Of a DNA stretch of 7,456 nt, positions 7,311-7,456 are shown piece by piece; positions within the stretch are counted from its first letter, which is position 1; every line of letters begins with the position of its first letter. Position numbers and translations under genes: made by a program. The stretch comes from Prevotella sp. (GTDB lineage: Bacteria > Bacteroidota > Bacteroidia > Bacteroidales > Bacteroidaceae): the NCBI GenBank assembly GCA_016291915.1, contig JAEEZP010000039.1, positions 1 through 7,456 of the forward strand, in the 5' to 3' direction. Under the pieces are notes generated by a model. The model worked only from the letters and a program-made list of their open reading frames with translations, had not been told where the DNA came from and searched no databases.

Positions 7311-7456
7311 ATGACGAAACGATTTAACTATTTGTTTTTTATTGCATGCTTAATGGTTATTTCCGGCTGTCATCATCAAGAACCGATGAAACAGTTGGAA
7401 ATGATCGATCAGTTGTTGACAGAGCAGAAAAACGATTCTGCTTATCATTTGTTGAA
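7311..7456 (+). CDS. Lipoprotein, N-terminal part only; possible TPR-type protein
   Basis: An open frame starts at ATG 7311 and runs off the window end after 48 codons. Residues 1-19 are a type II signal peptide (MTKRFNYLFF...VISG) with the lipobox ISGC, so C20 is the predicted lipidated residue. The mature start, CHHQEPMKQL, has no evident acidic surface-export signal. The next stretch (LEMIDQLLTEQKNDSAYHLL) is amphipathic and helical. It resembles the first helix of Bacteroidota TPR lipoproteins, some of which are sensor-like proteins, but the fragment is too short to decide. It lies 51 bp after the GH97 stop; I see no terminator or convincing promoter in that gap, so it may be read through from the GH97 gene. 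Confidence 0.75.
   Translation, partial: MTKRFNYLFFIACLMVISGCHHQEPMKQLEMIDQLLTEQKNDSAYHLL

Overview
The window looks like a chromosomal segment from a gut- or oral-type Bacteroidota bacterium, most likely the Prevotella group. The grounds are: signal peptides ending in A-Q or similar, a promoter of the Bacteroidota type (TTG, 20-nt spacer, TAnnTTTx), AT-rich leaders without strong Shine-Dalgarno sequences, moderate GC content, and families that are mainly or characteristically Bacteroidota (DUF5117/DUF4953 zinc metalloprotease, CCN-motif TonB receptor, GH97). All genes are on the + strand. I saw no RNA genes, mobile elements, CRISPR arrays or long intergenic gaps.

Region 1 (about 2-5232) is a probable operon of three exported proteins. 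The first is a large secreted zinc metalloprotease whose 5' end lies outside the window. After 23 bp comes a TonB-dependent outer-membrane receptor. After 75 bp comes a small periplasmic heavy-metal-associated (HMA) protein with a cysteine-rich tail. A clear intrinsic terminator closes the unit. The receptor/HMA pairing suggests handling of a transition metal, copper being the best guess. How the protease would contribute is inference.

Region 2 (about 5245-7259) is a separately transcribed glycoside hydrolase family 97 enzyme with its own Bacteroidota-type promoter just downstream of the terminator. Its active-site residues match the retaining branch of GH97 (alpha-galactosidase / beta-L-arabinopyranosidase type) and not the inverting SusB alpha-glucosidase branch. 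No SusC/SusD pair is visible beside it.

Region 3 (7311 to the end) is the start of a lipoprotein gene cut off by the window edge. It has a lipobox and perhaps the first helix of a TPR-like domain.

The most unusual item is the HMA protein's tail: nine cysteines in 38 residues, containing a duplicated 15-residue Cys/Lys/Glu unit, which gives a metallochaperone fused to a metallothionein-like tail. No wholly new system is evident. The protease-receptor-chaperone operon is the best candidate for an under-described functional unit.
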